From Desulfobacterales bacterium (GTDB taxonomy: Bacteria > Desulfobacterota > Desulfobacteria > Desulfobacterales > SpSt-501), in the NCBI GenBank assembly GCA_030834695.1, contig JAUQXK010000040.1, positions 1-44,603 on the forward strand: a DNA stretch of 44,603 nucleotides, given 5' to 3'. Numbering within the stretch: the first letter of the stretch is position 1; each line of letters begins with the position of its first letter. The notes below the pieces were generated by a model. It saw only the letters and a list, made by a program, of their open reading frames with translations. It was not told the origin of the DNA and did not search any database. Shown in pieces: positions 43,774 to 44,603 of the stretch. The position numbers and the translations under genes are program-made.

Positions 43774-44603
43774 CCCACGTATCCTCACCATCAATGGAGG
43801 CTCGTCGAGCATCAAGTTCGCTCTGTTCGAGGCCGGCGACTCGCTCCAACGGATTATGGAAGGCGGGATTGATCGAATTGGACTGCCGGAGCCCACCTTC
43901 CGGGTGAAAGGCTTGAACCAGGCGGACAACTTTTCGCGGTTCGTGACGGCGCCGGATCACACGGTGGCCGTGGGTTTTCTGATGGATTGGATCGAGGAAC
44001 GCAGTGGGGGGGATGCATTGACCGCGGTGGGGCATCGCATGGTGCATGGCGGGCCAAAGTATAAAAAACCGCAGCGAATCACTACGGAAATGATTGAGGA
44101 GCTGCACCGGCTCAGTCCATTCGATCCTGAGCACCTGCCGGAGGAGATCCTGTTGACTGAGGCGTTTCATCGCCGATTTCCTGACCTGCCCCAAGTTGCA
44201 TGTTTCGACACGGCTTTTCACCATGACCTGCCGTGCGTGGCGCGGCTGTTGCCGATCCCGCGCCGCTACGAAACGCAGGGCGTGCGGCGGTATGGGTTTC
44301 ATGGGTTGTCGTATGCGTTTCTAATGCGAGAGATGGCCCGCCTATCCGGAACAGAAGCGGCACAAGGCCGTGTCATCCTCGCCCACCTCGGCAATGGCGC
44401 GAGCCTGGCGGCGGTACGTGACGGCAAACCCGTGGACACAAGCATGAGTTTCACCCCTACAGCCGGGTTGCCGATGAGCACCCGATCAGGTGATCTCGAT
44501 CCTGGACTGCTTTGGTATTTTGTGCGCACCGAAGGCTTCGATGCAAAACAATTCAATGAGATGGTCAATTTCCAGTCCGGACTGCTCGGCGTGTCGGAGA
44601 CCA
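43760..44603 (+). CDS. ackA: Acetate kinase (3' end beyond the window)
   Basis: The first 281 residues of acetate kinase, which makes ATP and acetate from acetyl phosphate, are present. Seen are the N-terminal LTINGGSSSIKFALFEAG, VGHRMVHGG, the catalytic-site stretch ACFDTAFHHDLP, YGFHGLSYAFL, LAHLGNGASLAAV and TPTAGLPMSTRSGDLDPG. GAAGGAG lies 5 bases before ATG 43760, within the end of the HAD gene. The gene is cut by the window edge; about 110 residues are missing. In comparable islands acetate kinase accompanies phosphoketolase, which makes acetyl phosphate from pentose phosphates; no phosphoketolase is in this window, but one could follow downstream. Confidence 0.95.
   Translation, partial: MKPANPRILTINGGSSSIKFALFEAGDSLQRIMEGGIDRIGLPEPTFRVKGLNQADNFSRFVTAPDHTVAVGFLMDWIEERSGGDALTAVGHRMVHGGPKYKKPQRITTEMIEELHRLSPFDPEHLPEEILLTEAFHRRFPDLPQVACFDTAFHHDLPCVARLLPIPRRYETQGVRRYGFHGLSYAFLMREMARLSGTEAAQGRVILAHLGNGASLAAVRDGKPVDTSMSFTPTAGLPMSTRSGDLDPGLLWYFVRTEGFDAKQFNEMVNFQSGLLGVSET

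Noticed and set aside
1-44603. CRISPR array, tRNA or rRNA genes
   Set aside because: No regularly spaced direct repeats and no cloverleaf or rRNA-like segments were found on reading through the window.

Overview
The window is GC-rich bacterial chromosome. It is most consistent with a Gram-negative bacterium of the Desulfobacterota (former Deltaproteobacteria). The support is indirect: exported proteins with Sec or Tat signals, the prkA-yeaH-spoVR gene set with a second PrkA-like ATPase, a UbiE/MenG methyltransferase, and intergenic palindromes of the GTCATTCCGGC...GCCGGAATCCAG type. No rRNA, tRNA or CRISPR array was seen, so the taxonomy is an inference.

Layout. 1-4.5 kb: a complete minus-strand ABC importer of the sugar/glycerol-3-phosphate class (ATPase, binding protein, two permeases), with palindromes between the binding protein and the first permease. 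4.65-4.79 kb: a small element with perfect 15-bp terminal inverted repeats. 4.8-9.4 kb: envelope and polysaccharide genes, namely an exported polysaccharide deacetylase, an overlapping DUF4015 putative glycoside hydrolase, and a fusion of a serine beta-lactamase-like domain to a NamZ/DUF1343 exo-muramidase domain. 9.7-12.2 kb: a succinate-semialdehyde-type aldehyde dehydrogenase converging on a Tat-exported dienelactone hydrolase across a shared terminator. 12.5-20.2 kb: a stress/sporulation-type operon prkA - yeaH (DUF444) - spoVR - a second, divergent PrkA-like AAA+ protein. 20.3-24.2 kb: a small Cys-rich protein (minus strand), ftsH, ubiE/menG and a second methyltransferase.

24.2-29.7 kb is a degraded, more AT-rich accessory stretch: an amidase, an IS4-type transposase remnant, a hotdog-like protein, an unknown protein, about 1.1 kb without convincing genes, and a PilZ-domain gene cut off at its 3' end.

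29.7-44.6 kb is a carbohydrate-metabolism island, all on the plus strand: transketolase, 6-phosphogluconate dehydrogenase, glucose-6-phosphate dehydrogenase, a large GH94 protein equivalent to the C-terminal half of cyclic beta-1,2-glucan synthase, a GH144/glucoamylase-domain protein, phosphoglucomutase, a flippase-like membrane protein, a HAD hydrolase and acetate kinase (cut by the window end). A coherent reading is endo-cleavage of beta-1,2-glucan, phosphorolysis to glucose-1-phosphate, mutase conversion to glucose-6-phosphate, then the oxidative pentose phosphate pathway and acetate/ATP formation. The most striking structural fact is that four spacers in this island hold relics of genes: a 5' piece of pgm, a 3' piece of gnd, a 5' piece of the HAD gene (with an in-frame stop) and a 5' piece of glycogen phosphorylase. 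The island therefore looks assembled or trimmed by recombination from a larger, partly duplicated cluster.
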